A stretch of DNA of 64,000 nucleotides from Desulfolithobacter dissulfuricans. Lineage in GTDB: Bacteria > Desulfobacterota > Desulfobulbia > Desulfobulbales > Desulfobulbaceae. The stretch spans positions 744,001 through 808,000 of the forward strand of contig NZ_AP024233.1 of the NCBI RefSeq assembly GCF_025998535.1, given 5' to 3'. Below the pieces are notes generated by a model. That model searched no databases and was not told the origin of the DNA. It saw nothing but the letters and a program-made list of their open reading frames with translations. Made by a program: the position numbers and the translations under genes. Of this stretch, positions 35,936 through 45,630 are shown piece after piece (the stretch's first letter is position 1; each line of letters starts with the position of its first letter).

Positions 35936-38900
35936 ATGTTCAGTTTTTTCTATAAACGGCCCCACCTGCTCTTTTCCGTTATCGCTCTGTTATTCGTCCT
36001 GGGTGTTATCGGGCTGATCACCATGCCCAAAAATCTCTTTCCCGATGCCGACAGGCCGCAGGTTATTGTTATTACACAGGTTCCTGGTTCGACAGCAGCT
36101 GTGGCGGCCAGTACGGTTTCCAAGCCCATTGAAAACGAGATCGCCCGTCTCAGCCTGGTCCGGGACATCAGTTCGGTCAATGTGGCAAATTTTTCCATCG
36201 TCAAGGCCGAGTTCGAGTATGCCAAGGGGCTGAACGCGGCGGCGGTGGATGTGGCCAATGCTCTTTCCATAGCCAGGGCCAACCTGCCGCCGACAGCAAA
36301 TCCGGCCATCTATACCGCCGGTTCCTTTACCCTGCCGGTGGAAGTGGTGGCCATCAGTCCCGGAAACGAGTTTCTCAGCCTCGGTGACCTCCGTAAAATT
36401 GCTGATTCGTTTATCAAACCTTCTCTACTGTCCAACCCGAAAATCGGCAATGTGGAGGTCTTCGGCGGTTACCAGAGCGCCCTGGTGATAGATATCGATC
36501 CGTTGCGTCTTCAACGGTTCGGTATCTCCATGGACACTCTGGTCAGAACCGTCATGGGAGCCAACAGGGACATCCCCCTGGGCTTTGTCAAGGGAGAGAA
36601 CGGCTTCTTCACCCTGACTTATTACGGCGAGAAGACCAGTGTCGCCGAACTCTCCCGGCTCCGCATTTCCGCAAACCTCAGGCTCGGTGACGTGGCCGAT
36701 ATTCACTGGTCGACCCGGAAGCGGTTTTCAGGCTATCTCGGTAACGGCAAACCTGCCATAGCCCTGGCCATTCAGCGCTCGCCGGGCGGTTCGGTGCTTG
36801 ATGTCAGCAAGGCTGCGCGCCAGGAAATCAGAAAGTTGCGGATGCAGTATCCCGATATCGATTTTCAGATCGCCGACACCCAGCGGGACCTGATCGAAAC
36901 CGCCAATACCAATATGCTGGAGGCCCTTCGGGATGCTATCATCTACACCTTGCTGGTACTGCTTTTCTTTCTTGGCAATTTCCGGGCTATCATTGCCGCG
37001 GGCCTCTCCATTCCCCTGGTCTTTTTTTCGACCATGGCGGTCATCTACCTGTTTGGTGGCGAACTCAATATCGTCGTATATACGGCCATTATCCTCGCTC
37101 TCGGCATGCTGGTCGACGACGCGGTGGTTGTGCTCGAAAACATCGAGCGCCATCTTGGTGAACTGCACGAAGACCTGCAGACCGCTATCGAACAGGGAAC
37201 TAAAGAGGTTATCGGCCCGATCTTTGCCGGCACCGTGGCTACCATTGCCATCATGTTTCCGCTGATGTTTGTCGGTGACTTCCCTGAGCATATTTTCAGG
37301 CCCCTGATCCAGACACTGATCATTGCGCTCCTGGTCTCCTACTTTCTCTCCATTACCTTTATCCCTAAACTGTCTGTGTACCTGTACAGGAAAGGGGCTG
37401 AGAAAACGCGGGCAGAACGCTTCTTTGAATCTCTGTACCAGAACACCGTCGGCCGTCTTGTCATCCCCTATGAAGGGGTGCTCAACTTCTCCAACGGTCG
37501 TTTCTCCGTTTTCCGCAAAATAGTTCTTACTCTCGGTGTTCTGGTTGTGCTTGTTCTGAGCCTGAAAAACATCATGCCGATCATCGGCAAGGATGTCATG
37601 CCGCCCATGGATACCGGTATCATCAAGGCTCATGTAGCCTTTTCCGCCAATGATACAGTGGAGAGCGCCGAAGAACGCATGAAGCCCTTTCTTGCCTGGC
37701 TTCATGGCCAGAAGGAGGTTGTCAAGAGCTCGGTGGCCTTCGGTGGCGAGGCCGGGGTTCTTTCCCTGGGTAGCGGAAACCTGCCCGCCGAGGCAACTCT
37801 TACCATCAATTGCGTGAACCGTTTTGAACGGGAAAAAACACTCTGGCAGCTTGAAGACGAGATCAGGGACCAGCTCAACGGAATTCAGGGAGTCAAAATC
37901 GTGGATGTCTATGATTTCGGCGCCACGGCACTTTCCAGTATCAAGGCACCTCTGAACATTCGTCTGACAGCCCCGGATTATCTCGATCTGCCGGAAAAAG
38001 GCCATCTTCTGGCCAAAAGACTTGCCGACATCAGGGGACTGACAAGCGTGGCTCTGTCCTGGGACCGCGATTTCAGTGAAGCCGAAGTGGTCATCGACAC
38101 CAACAAGGCACTCAGCTATGGCCTCACCCCCTTTGCCATTGCAGCCCAGATACCGATCAAGGGACAGGTGGTCTCGCTGCTGGGGGATTTTTCCTCCATG
38201 AATACCCAGCCGGTACGGCTCTATCTCAAGGGAGAGTTCAATGAAAATTTGCAGAGCCTGCGACTTTTGCCTGTTCAGACCAGGGAAGGTACCATTCCCC
38301 TGGAGTCCATTGCCGATATCCGCCAGCGGTTGACAGCGGCAAAAATTGAAAGGGATAAAATGCTCTACAGTCTGGATGTCCAGGGATACCGGGGACTGCG
38401 GCCCATAACCCATATCACTGCCGATTCTGTTAAGGAGCTGGCACAGTTTGACAGCACCGGCGTCATGGTGAGCCAGGAAGGTGATATTGCCCAGCTCAAC
38501 GACTCCTTCAGACGGATGATCAAGGCGATCGGCACCGGCATCATAATTCTGGTGATGGCGCTTGTTGCCATTTACCGTTCCTTGCGGCTGTCCCTTATCA
38601 TGGTCGTGGTCCTGCCCCTGTCCATGATCGGGGCCTCCTGGGGGATGCTCCTGTTCGACAAGCCGAGTTGCATGCCCTCCATGGTCGGGGTGCTGCTGCT
38701 GTTCGGGATCATTATCAAGAACTCGATCCTGCTGGTCGATTTTTATCAGCATTACCGGAAAAAGGAGTCTGCCTTCGAGTCAGCCATGGAGTCGGTCCGG
38801 GTTCGGTTCCGACCGGTGATGATGACCGCCTTCGGCACCATTGCCGGCATGATTCCCATCGCCCTGGAGCAAGCGGTGGGACTCGAGCGTCTTTCACCAC

Positions 38901-39019
38901 TTGCCGACGTAGCGGTGGGTGGCCTGCTCGTGGGCACCCTGCTGACCCTTATCTATGTGCCCATGTTCGCCTATGGCTTTGATTCCGGCCCGGATCCGGA
39001 GACAAAATCGGTCCCATAA
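35936..39019 (+). CDS. RND-family efflux pump
   Basis: The protein has 1027 aa, full length for the AcrB/CzcA/MexB superfamily. N-terminal helix RPHLLFSVIALLFVLGVIGL is followed by a large periplasmic loop. Helix 4 contains LGMLVDDAVVVLENIERHL with the two aspartates of the proton relay. The second half repeats this layout (FGIIIKNSILLVDFYQHY, RPVMMTAFGTIAGMIPIAL). ATG 35936 follows GGAG and is preferred over the TTG at 35921. Control by an ArsR-type repressor suggests export of a metal, metalloid or its thiol complex, but an organic substrate cannot be excluded. Confidence 0.92.
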   Translation: MFSFFYKRPHLLFSVIALLFVLGVIGLITMPKNLFPDADRPQVIVITQVPGSTAAVAASTVSKPIENEIARLSLVRDISSVNVANFSIVKAEFEYAKGLNAAAVDVANALSIARANLPPTANPAIYTAGSFTLPVEVVAISPGNEFLSLGDLRKIADSFIKPSLLSNPKIGNVEVFGGYQSALVIDIDPLRLQRFGISMDTLVRTVMGANRDIPLGFVKGENGFFTLTYYGEKTSVAELSRLRISANLRLGDVADIHWSTRKRFSGYLGNGKPAIALAIQRSPGGSVLDVSKAARQEIRKLRMQYPDIDFQIADTQRDLIETANTNMLEALRDAIIYTLLVLLFFLGNFRAIIAAGLSIPLVFFSTMAVIYLFGGELNIVVYTAIILALGMLVDDAVVVLENIERHLGELHEDLQTAIEQGTKEVIGPIFAGTVATIAIMFPLMFVGDFPEHIFRPLIQTLIIALLVSYFLSITFIPKLSVYLYRKGAEKTRAERFFESLYQNTVGRLVIPYEGVLNFSNGRFSVFRKIVLTLGVLVVLVLSLKNIMPIIGKDVMPPMDTGIIKAHVAFSANDTVESAEERMKPFLAWLHGQKEVVKSSVAFGGEAGVLSLGSGNLPAEATLTINCVNRFEREKTLWQLEDEIRDQLNGIQGVKIVDVYDFGATALSSIKAPLNIRLTAPDYLDLPEKGHLLAKRLADIRGLTSVALSWDRDFSEAEVVIDTNKALSYGLTPFAIAAQIPIKGQVVSLLGDFSSMNTQPVRLYLKGEFNENLQSLRLLPVQTREGTIPLESIADIRQRLTAAKIERDKMLYSLDVQGYRGLRPITHITADSVKELAQFDSTGVMVSQEGDIAQLNDSFRRMIKAIGTGIIILVMALVAIYRSLRLSLIMVVVLPLSMIGASWGMLLFDKPSCMPSMVGVLLLFGIIIKNSILLVDFYQHYRKKESAFESAMESVRVRFRPVMMTAFGTIAGMIPIALEQAVGLERLSPLADVAVGGLLVGTLLTLIYVPMFAYGFDSGPDPETKSVP

Positions 39020-39291
39020 AGTGGTATACTGGAGGGCAGGTCAAGGAAACCGGACTCCTGCACCGGGGCCGCCGTATTTCACTTGAACAGATCCTCATCA
39101 TGCCTGTATACTTGAGTTGTAATGAGCCGCAAACAGGGTTTTTTCAGTGGGAGGATTCTGATTCATGTCATCTCGTGGTGTTGCTTGTGCCGGGCCTTGG
39201 AAAAATGGTTCCGGCGAACAGGGGCCACCGGTACCCGGAGCATTGAGATTTTGTCGTTGACGCGATCGCGCTGTCAGTCAGCCAGCCGGCA

Positions 39292-40389
39292 ATGAATCCG
39301 TTTGTCCTCGCAACCGGCTGTTTTGTCATCGGAGCCCTGCTCGGCATGGTTCTCTACCGGGGTGATTACTGCATGGTCGCCATGCTGCGCGATTTTTTTC
39401 TCATTGGTGACCGGACCCTTCTCCGCTCTTTCCTGATCTATCTGCTGACCTTCGTCGTCCTGGTCTCCATCGGTCGAATAACCGGTTTTATAGCAGTCTT
39501 TCCACCATATACCTTTGCCGCGGCCTCGATGATGACCGTGGCCGGCGGTTTCCTGTTCGGTATCGGCATGGTGCTGGCCGGAGGATGTGTTATCAGCACC
39601 CTTTATCGGATGGCCGCCGGACATACAGGGAACTGGATAGCCTTTTCCGGGATCCTGCTTGGCAGCATGCTCTACGCCGAGATTCATGAACAGGTTACGC
39701 AATTGGCCGCTGCCACCCGTCTGACATCAGTGCGGGTGGTTGCCGAGATCAGTCCGAAACTTGAAGTCCTGCTTGTGGTGAGCTTTGTTGTCCTGGCGCT
39801 GCTGATGATCATCCGCTGGCTGCGGCAGGGGAAATTGACTGTTGTCTGCCATGCCCGAGGATATATCGAGCCCTGGCGGGTGGCGCTGTTTATAGGTTGC
39901 CTCAATTTTCTTTTCTATGCTCTCTCCGGTGCCCCCATGGGGGTCACGACCGGCTACGCCAAGATGGCAGCCTTTCTTGAATCTCTCGTCATTCCGGCGC
40001 ATGTGCGAACTCTTCGTTTTTTTCAGGAGGATACCGTAAGCCTGCATTACGGAAAAAGCATGCTGGCCGGCGGGGCAGCGCCGGTCATGGACCTGATTGG
40101 TTACACGGAACTGCCCCTGATAGGAGGGATCTTTATCGGTTCGCTCTGCAGCGCCCTGATCTGCCGGGAGTTCAGGGTGTATGGTCTGCCTCCCCGACGA
40201 CAGATTGTTTCATCCTTTATCGGCGGCCTGCTGCTCGCTCTGGGGGCCCGTTTTGCTTCGGGGTGTAATGTCAAATTTTTTCTGGGTGGCCTGCCTCTGC
40301 TGGCCCTGCAGAGCTTTTTCTTTATACTGGCGGTCCTACCAGGGGTCAGGATCGGTATCTGGCTCCTTACCCGTCTCGTCATACGGTGA
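39292..40389 (+). CDS. YeeE/YedE-family sulfur compound transporter
   Basis: A membrane protein of 365 aa with about ten helices. The two pseudo-symmetric halves carry the family cysteine motifs GGCVISTLYR and SGCNVKFFLGG, plus a third cysteine in RGDYCMVAMLRD. YeeE (TsuA) proteins pass thiosulfate through the membrane by a cysteine relay; YedE relatives are linked to selenium. A TusA-like gene follows after 4 nt, the usual partner. A weak sigma-54-like site (TGG-N9-TGC with GG and GC 10 nt apart) lies at 39176-39190; I am not sure it is used. Confidence 0.9.
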   Translation: MNPFVLATGCFVIGALLGMVLYRGDYCMVAMLRDFFLIGDRTLLRSFLIYLLTFVVLVSIGRITGFIAVFPPYTFAAASMMTVAGGFLFGIGMVLAGGCVISTLYRMAAGHTGNWIAFSGILLGSMLYAEIHEQVTQLAAATRLTSVRVVAEISPKLEVLLVVSFVVLALLMIIRWLRQGKLTVVCHARGYIEPWRVALFIGCLNFLFYALSGAPMGVTTGYAKMAAFLESLVIPAHVRTLRFFQEDTVSLHYGKSMLAGGAAPVMDLIGYTELPLIGGIFIGSLCSALICREFRVYGLPPRRQIVSSFIGGLLLALGARFASGCNVKFFLGGLPLLALQSFFFILAVLPGVRIGIWLLTRLVIR

Positions 40390-40393
40390 ACAA

Positions 40394-40636
40394 ATGAAGC
40401 ACAGGGTAATCGAACTTGATATTCTTGGGCAAGTCTGTCCGGCCTGTCTTCTTGTGGTCTTGCGGACCATAAATGAGAATCGGGTCCAGCTCAGACGGGG
40501 TGAACTCAGGATCAACATCAAGACCGACCATCGGGATACCACCCGTACTATTCCCGAATCAGCCCGCAAGATGGGTTATGACGTTGCTGTCAGAAAAATG
40601 GAAACCTATTATGAAATCAGCATCGGCAAGTCCTGA
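40394..40636 (+). CDS. TusA-like sulfur carrier with a CPAC motif
   Basis: The protein has 80 aa and the TusA/SirA fold (LDILGQVCPACLLVVLRTI...). The active cysteine Cys15 is followed by Pro-Ala-Cys: the second proline of the usual CPxP motif is Cys18, giving a possible disulfide pair. It would carry persulfide sulfur from the transporter to downstream enzymes. It is tightly coupled to the transporter gene and overlaps the sensor kinase gene by 26 nt. The long frame starting at 40181 is not a real start. Confidence 0.88.
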   Translation: MKHRVIELDILGQVCPACLLVVLRTINENRVQLRRGELRINIKTDHRDTTRTIPESARKMGYDVAVRKMETYYEISIGKS

Positions 40637-42347
40637 GGAAACAGCAGGGCGGACGGAAGGACTCGGCAAGACTGGTGGATCGTCCAAAGGGCGGCAGACC
40701 TCCCTGCGCGCTGACAACCAGAGATACACACGCTATATCCGGGAAAAAACCAATCAGCTTCTCCAGGTCATGGGAACCGAACCCCTGCGACCTGAGGAAT
40801 TCGACGATAATGAACTTCTGTCACTGGATCCCATCGGCATTATCGCAGGCTCCTTCGAGCAGGTGCTGGAGTATCTCAAGGAGACCATTGTTGAGTTACG
40901 GGAGGCCAAAGACGAGTTGCAGGCTATTTTTGACGCCACAGGGGTTGGGATATCCATTATCGACAGCAGGTTCTCCATTGTCAAGTGCAATGAAAAACAG
41001 CGTCAGCTCCTGGTCGACAGTGAACTGGAGGAGGTGAACGGTCGATTCTGTTATGATATCTACTGCAACAGGAATGCACCTGGCATTGACTGCCCGGCCG
41101 TGCGGACCTTTGCCACCGGTAGGCCGGTTATGGTGCGGGAGGTCAACAAAAAAGGCAAGTTCTTTCAGCTGATCACCACACCGTTTTCCCGCGATGAGAG
41201 CGGACAGGTGACCCGGGTGATCGAGGTTTCCCTGGATATTACCGAAAAAAAACAGGCCGAACTGGAGGAGAGGCGCCAGAGAGGATACTACCTGAGTGAA
41301 AAACTCAAGCTGGCCACCGTTCTCAGAAGTCTGTCCGAAGGATTGCTGATCACGGATCTGAAAAACGATATTGTGTCCGTCAATCCTGCCGCCCTGAGGA
41401 TGACCGGGAAAAGGGAAGAAGACCTGATCGGCACCAATATCCATGATCTGTTTGGCCCTGCCTGTAAAGAAACCGGCCATGTTTCAGCCAGCCTGGCCGA
41501 GGGATTTCTTCACCGGGAAATTATTTCTCGGCATGATGGGGAGGAGCGTATTCTGGCCATCAACTCAGTGGCCCTGAAAGGTCCGACAGAGGAAACAATT
41601 GGCTCGATACTGACTTTCCGGGATATTACCGAGGAAAAGAAGCATCGCGAGGCCTACCTGCGGGCGGAAAAACTGGCTGCCGTGGGCCAGCTTTCGGCAG
41701 GCCTGGCCCATGAACTGAACACCCCGCTGGGCACTATTCTCGGCTATGCCCGCCTGCTCCGCAAACAGGATAATCTCACCCCGGAGCAGAAGGACCGGCT
41801 CGGTCTGGTTGCCGACCAGGCCAGGAAAAGCAGTGCCATAATCCAGGACCTGCTCAACTATGCCCGCAGTTCGGCTCCTGTGGCCGCCGTGTCCCGGCAA
41901 TGTGATCCCTGCCGGGTTATCGGCAAGACCCTCCATATTCTGGCGGCTAGGATAAAAGAACAGCAGGTGGATATCGTCTGCCATCTTGTCGAGGGCACAT
42001 CCGTGTGCATGGACGAGAAGCACCTGGAGCAGGTTCTTTTGAATATGCTGCTCAACAGTCTGCAGGCATTGAAAGGGTCCGGGGGAGAAATCGAGATTTT
42101 GATGGCCGTGCGCGACAGTCATCTGCAGATAACCATTGCCGATAACGGACCGGGTATCCCTGTGGATATACAGTCCCGTGTCTTTGATCCCTTTTTTACC
42201 ACCAAGGAGGTCGGCGAAGGGACCGGGCTGGGCCTTTCCATCTGTGCCGGAATGATCAGCGAGGTGGGCGGTGCCATCGACCTTTTCAGCGAGCCCGGCA
42301 AAGGCGCAGTCTTCACCATAATCCTGCCGACGGGGAACTGCTCTTGA
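40611..42347 (+). CDS. Soluble PAS-domain sensor histidine kinase
   Basis: The protein has 578 aa and no membrane helix, so the signal is sensed in the cytoplasm. PAS domain 1 (about residues 95-210) carries a cysteine cluster (CYDIYCNR...IDCPA). PAS domain 2 (about 230-350) follows. The phosphoacceptor is in LAHELNTPLGTIL, and the ATPase has NMLLNSLQAL, DNGPGIP and GTGLGLSIC. The start chosen here overlaps tusA; no clear ribosome binding site was found. It overlaps the regulator gene by 4 nt. A sulfur or redox signal is inferred from the neighbours. Confidence 0.9.
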   Translation: MKSASASPEETAGRTEGLGKTGGSSKGRQTSLRADNQRYTRYIREKTNQLLQVMGTEPLRPEEFDDNELLSLDPIGIIAGSFEQVLEYLKETIVELREAKDELQAIFDATGVGISIIDSRFSIVKCNEKQRQLLVDSELEEVNGRFCYDIYCNRNAPGIDCPAVRTFATGRPVMVREVNKKGKFFQLITTPFSRDESGQVTRVIEVSLDITEKKQAELEERRQRGYYLSEKLKLATVLRSLSEGLLITDLKNDIVSVNPAALRMTGKREEDLIGTNIHDLFGPACKETGHVSASLAEGFLHREIISRHDGEERILAINSVALKGPTEETIGSILTFRDITEEKKHREAYLRAEKLAAVGQLSAGLAHELNTPLGTILGYARLLRKQDNLTPEQKDRLGLVADQARKSSAIIQDLLNYARSSAPVAAVSRQCDPCRVIGKTLHILAARIKEQQVDIVCHLVEGTSVCMDEKHLEQVLLNMLLNSLQALKGSGGEIEILMAVRDSHLQITIADNGPGIPVDIQSRVFDPFFTTKEVGEGTGLGLSICAGMISEVGGAIDLFSEPGKGAVFTIILPTGNCS

Positions 42348-43687
42348 AAAGTCCGGCGATCCTGATCATTGACGACGACCAGGCCATGCGGGAACTGCTG
42401 CGCGACTCCCTGGCCGAGGAATCGCTTGCAGCCAGACTCTGTGGCGACAGTCGCGAGGCTATGGAACTGCTTGGCGAGCAATCCTTTGACCTGGTGATCA
42501 CCGACCTCAAAATGCCCCACCATAACGGCTTAGCCATTCTGGAACTGGCCCGGCAAAAGGATCCCGAGGCGGTGGTGATCATGATTACCGGCTACGGTTC
42601 CGTGGAAACGGCCATCGAGGCCATCCGCAAGGGAGCCTATGATTATATCCAGAAACCTTTTGAGCCCGATGACCTGCTGGTCGTGGTCCGCAGAGCCCTT
42701 GAACATGTGGCGCTGGTCAGGGAAAATCGTCGTTTGCGCCGGCAGGTGGCGGCAACTGCAGCCGAAGAACTGGTAGGTGACTGCCGCCCCATGCGGATGC
42801 TGAAGCAGACTATTGATCGTGTCGCTCCCTTTGACACCCCGATACTCATCGAGGGAGAAACCGGCACCGGCAAGGAACTGGTTGCCCGACGCATCCATCG
42901 TCTGAGCCGCCGGGCCAGCGGCCCCTTTGTCGCCGTCAACTGCGGTGCCCTGGCTGAACAGTTGCTCGAATCGGAGCTGTTCGGCCACGAGAAAGGTTCG
43001 TTTACCGGCGCGGATCGCCGCAAGAAAGGCCTGTTCGAGGCAGCGGACAAGGGAACGATATTCCTTGACGAAATCAGCAACACTTCTCCGAATTTTCAGA
43101 TCAAACTGCTCCGCGTGCTCCAGGAGGGACAGATTTCCCGGGTAGGCAGCACCACTCCAATCTCCATCGATGTCCGGGTGCTCGCCGCCACCAATATTCC
43201 CCTGGTCAGGGCCATCAAGGAGGGAATTTTCAGGCGTGACCTGATGTATCGGCTCAATGTCATCACGCTTGAACTGCCTCCTCTGAGGCACCGTAAGGAT
43301 GATATTCTGCTGCTGGCCCATCACTTTCTGGCCAGATATACCAGACAATACGATAAGGCCATCACTTCCATTTCCGACGAGATACGTCACCGTCTTCTCA
43401 CCTATCACTGGCCCGGCAATGTGCGGGAGCTCGAAAACGCTCTGGAACGAGCAGTACTGCTCTGTGAATCATCGACCATCCAGTCGGTGCACCTGTCCGA
43501 AAAACAGGCCACCTCCCGTGACGTGGAATCCCTCTGTTCCAATTTCGTTACCTTGGCGGAGATGGAAAAGATGATCATCCGTCATACCCTGCAGGCCATG
43601 AATGGGCACCGGGAACTGACCGCCGGAACTCTCGGCATCTCGACCACTACTTTGTGGCGGAAGATGAAGAAGTACAATCTGTTTTGA
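42344..43687 (+). CDS. NtrC-family sigma-54 response regulator (partner of 40611-42347)
   Basis: The protein has 447 aa and starts at a TTG that overlaps the kinase stop codon (TTGA). The receiver has Asp54 in VITDLKMP. The AAA+ domain has GETGTGKE and the loop GSFTGA, a serine variant of GAFTGA. The DNA-binding helix is LTAGTLGISTTTLWRKMKKY. A near-consensus sigma-54 promoter lies 144 bp after its stop, before the rhodanese gene, which is its most likely target. Confidence 0.93.
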   Translation: MKSPAILIIDDDQAMRELLRDSLAEESLAARLCGDSREAMELLGEQSFDLVITDLKMPHHNGLAILELARQKDPEAVVIMITGYGSVETAIEAIRKGAYDYIQKPFEPDDLLVVVRRALEHVALVRENRRLRRQVAATAAEELVGDCRPMRMLKQTIDRVAPFDTPILIEGETGTGKELVARRIHRLSRRASGPFVAVNCGALAEQLLESELFGHEKGSFTGADRRKKGLFEAADKGTIFLDEISNTSPNFQIKLLRVLQEGQISRVGSTTPISIDVRVLAATNIPLVRAIKEGIFRRDLMYRLNVITLELPPLRHRKDDILLLAHHFLARYTRQYDKAITSISDEIRHRLLTYHWPGNVRELENALERAVLLCESSTIQSVHLSEKQATSRDVESLCSNFVTLAEMEKMIIRHTLQAMNGHRELTAGTLGISTTTLWRKMKKYNLF

Positions 43688-43830
43688 CCACCCTTTCTTT
43701 CATTCTGAAAGGAAGGGTTCATCTTGCAAGGTGCTGTCCCGGATTTCATCTTTTTCTTCCAGGGTCAGATGTATCTTTTCTTACTGTTATAACGATGAAA
43801 ATATGTCTTAAGCCGCGAGGGATGATCTTG

Positions 43831-43846
43831 TGGCATGCAGCTTGCT
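43831..43846 (+). promoter_or_regulatory. Sigma-54 promoter of the rhodanese gene
   Basis: TGGCATGCAGCTTGCT: GG and GC are 10 nt apart, and the site matches the TGGCACG-N4-TTGCT consensus at nearly every position. It ends 55 bp before the start codon at 43902. Confidence 0.88.
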
Positions 43847-43901
43847 AATTCATGGGTGGAGCTACGAAACCGATACCCTTTTACAGCCGATGGAGGTACC
43901 C

Positions 43902-44906
43902 ATGAAAAGAAACATCAATATGTTAAGGACAGCGGTTCTTGCTGCTGTGGCCTGCCTGACTGCCGGTCTGGTTCAGGCCGCCACCGGAGCGGTCGCACCA
44001 CTGGTTTCCACCCAGTGGGTGGCCGACAACCTGTCAACCATCAGGGATACAGGGCAAGCCCGTATCCGCCTGATCGAAGTAAGTGCCAAGGGTTATGACA
44101 AAGGTCATATTCCCGGAGCGGTTCACATGAAGTGGGGGCGTGACACCTTTGATCCTACCACTGATCATATGGTGCTCGGGCTCGATCAGATCGAGAGGCT
44201 GATGAGCCGGCTGGCTGCTCCCCCATCCACCCATATCGTCATCTATGGCGGTGACGGCAAGCCTCATTTTCCGGCCCGGGTTTACTGGACTCTCAAGTAC
44301 TGGAACTACAACAAGGTAAGCATCATGGACGGAGGCAAGAAAAAATGGCTGGCGGAAAAACGGGAAATGACCAGTGTTGTTCCCGCCATCGTTCCGCAGG
44401 GGGTAACAGTTGCCTATCCACCCAATACCAGTATCAGGGCCCAGTATTCCCCGGATGTCATTTCTGCTCTGGCCACCGGCAAAAGCATAATTCTCGACAG
44501 CCGGCCGGAACGGTTCTACGACGGCCGGGAGTACGCCCTGAACAAGTGGATCCGCAACGGACACATCACCGGAGCACAGAATGTTCCGGCCCTGGCAGCC
44601 ATGGCAGAAGACAATACCTATATGAAAAAAGAGGAATTGCAGGAACTTTATGAGGAGATTCCAGCAGACAAACCAGTTATCACATACTGTGACACAGGTG
44701 TTCTCGGCGCCCATGCCTGGTTTGTCATGCACGAACTGCTCGGATACACCAATGTCCGGCTCTACGACGGTTCCATGAGGGAGTATGCAAACCGTTTCGA
44801 TACCCCCATGGTGCCGGGCACAGTTTATGGCAAGGTTCCACCAGGACCGATTGCTCTGGTCGGCAGGAACTGTCCGCCGCCCGAGACTGTCGCTGCGACC
44901 CCGTAA
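43902..44906 (+). CDS. Secreted two-domain rhodanese (sulfurtransferase)
   Basis: The protein has 334 aa. The signal peptide is RTAVLAAVACLTAGLVQAA. The first rhodanese domain (about residues 35-150) has Gly in place of the catalytic cysteine (IVIYGGDG). The second has Cys263 in TYCDTGVLGAH. It would move sulfane sulfur, for example from thiosulfate or polysulfide, in the periplasm. TGGAGG lies 6 nt before the ATG at 43902; the longer frame starts within the sigma-54 promoter. It is the output gene of the adjacent two-component system. Confidence 0.92.
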   Translation: MKRNINMLRTAVLAAVACLTAGLVQAATGAVAPLVSTQWVADNLSTIRDTGQARIRLIEVSAKGYDKGHIPGAVHMKWGRDTFDPTTDHMVLGLDQIERLMSRLAAPPSTHIVIYGGDGKPHFPARVYWTLKYWNYNKVSIMDGGKKKWLAEKREMTSVVPAIVPQGVTVAYPPNTSIRAQYSPDVISALATGKSIILDSRPERFYDGREYALNKWIRNGHITGAQNVPALAAMAEDNTYMKKEELQELYEEIPADKPVITYCDTGVLGAHAWFVMHELLGYTNVRLYDGSMREYANRFDTPMVPGTVYGKVPPGPIALVGRNCPPPETVAATP

Positions 44907-45423
44907 TGCGATCCGTTATTCCCGGAGGCTGGCCGTCTTTCACTTGAGCGGCCAGTCCTCTTCATTTTTTCTTCCCCCTGCGGTTATCTCCATGCCATTT
45001 CAGGCCCCTGTTTCCCGCTACCGCATTTGTCCAAGAAAGGAGCAGTGGCCTTTTTTCTTCGTTTTTCCGTGTTCGACAAAACTTGTTTGGGTTTGACAAT
45101 CAGGCGGGTGGGTGTCGCCCTGCCGCCCACGATTCGGGAGATCACATGAAAGCTAAACAGCCTCGAAACAGCTGTGGTAGTGCCAAGGGCAATATTCTGT
45201 TTCGTGGTGTCCTGTTTTTACGGAATATTTAAAAATCAGATGTCAAAGATCAGTCAAGAAGATTGATTGGTACGTGCAGGCCAGGTTCAGTCGCTTTATG
45301 AAGACCCGGAGTCCCCGGCACTGCCGGCACCTTGATGGACCGTCGTTGTACAGGACGCTCATGTCCAAGGGGCTGCTTTATCGGCATAAAAGAGCTGTCA
45401 ACTCTCTGTGAATGTCTTGAGGC

Positions 45424-45545
45424 GAGAGATCATCGAAGAGCCGGATGCGGGAGCCGGAGCGAAGCGGAGACCATGATCCCGCAGGGGTCAAGTGAGGCGT
45501 AGCCGAACGGCAAAACCGCATCTCCGGTTCGACGAGGGGGCGCTG
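45424..45545 (+). other. Possible group II intron remnant
   Basis: The stem GAGCCGG-ATGCGG (45438-45450) pairs with CCGCAT-CT-CCGGTTC (45516-45530) and is followed by GACGAGGGGGCGC. This resembles the conserved GAGCCGTATGCGG...GTACGGTTC stem of bacterial group II introns, here with a long insert in the loop. No reverse transcriptase is present. The identification rests on this one stem. Confidence 0.35.
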
Positions 45546-45630
45546 TCCGCAATAAGACTTCCTCTGATATGTAGTAGCCGCGTGCGGCGGGGGATAGTCG
45601 TTGAAGATCATTTTTGACAATGCTCTACAC

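Noticed and set aside
36728-38752. A 674-codon open frame antisense to the RND pump
   Set aside because: It lies wholly opposite a full-length, well-conserved pump gene and shows no protein family features.
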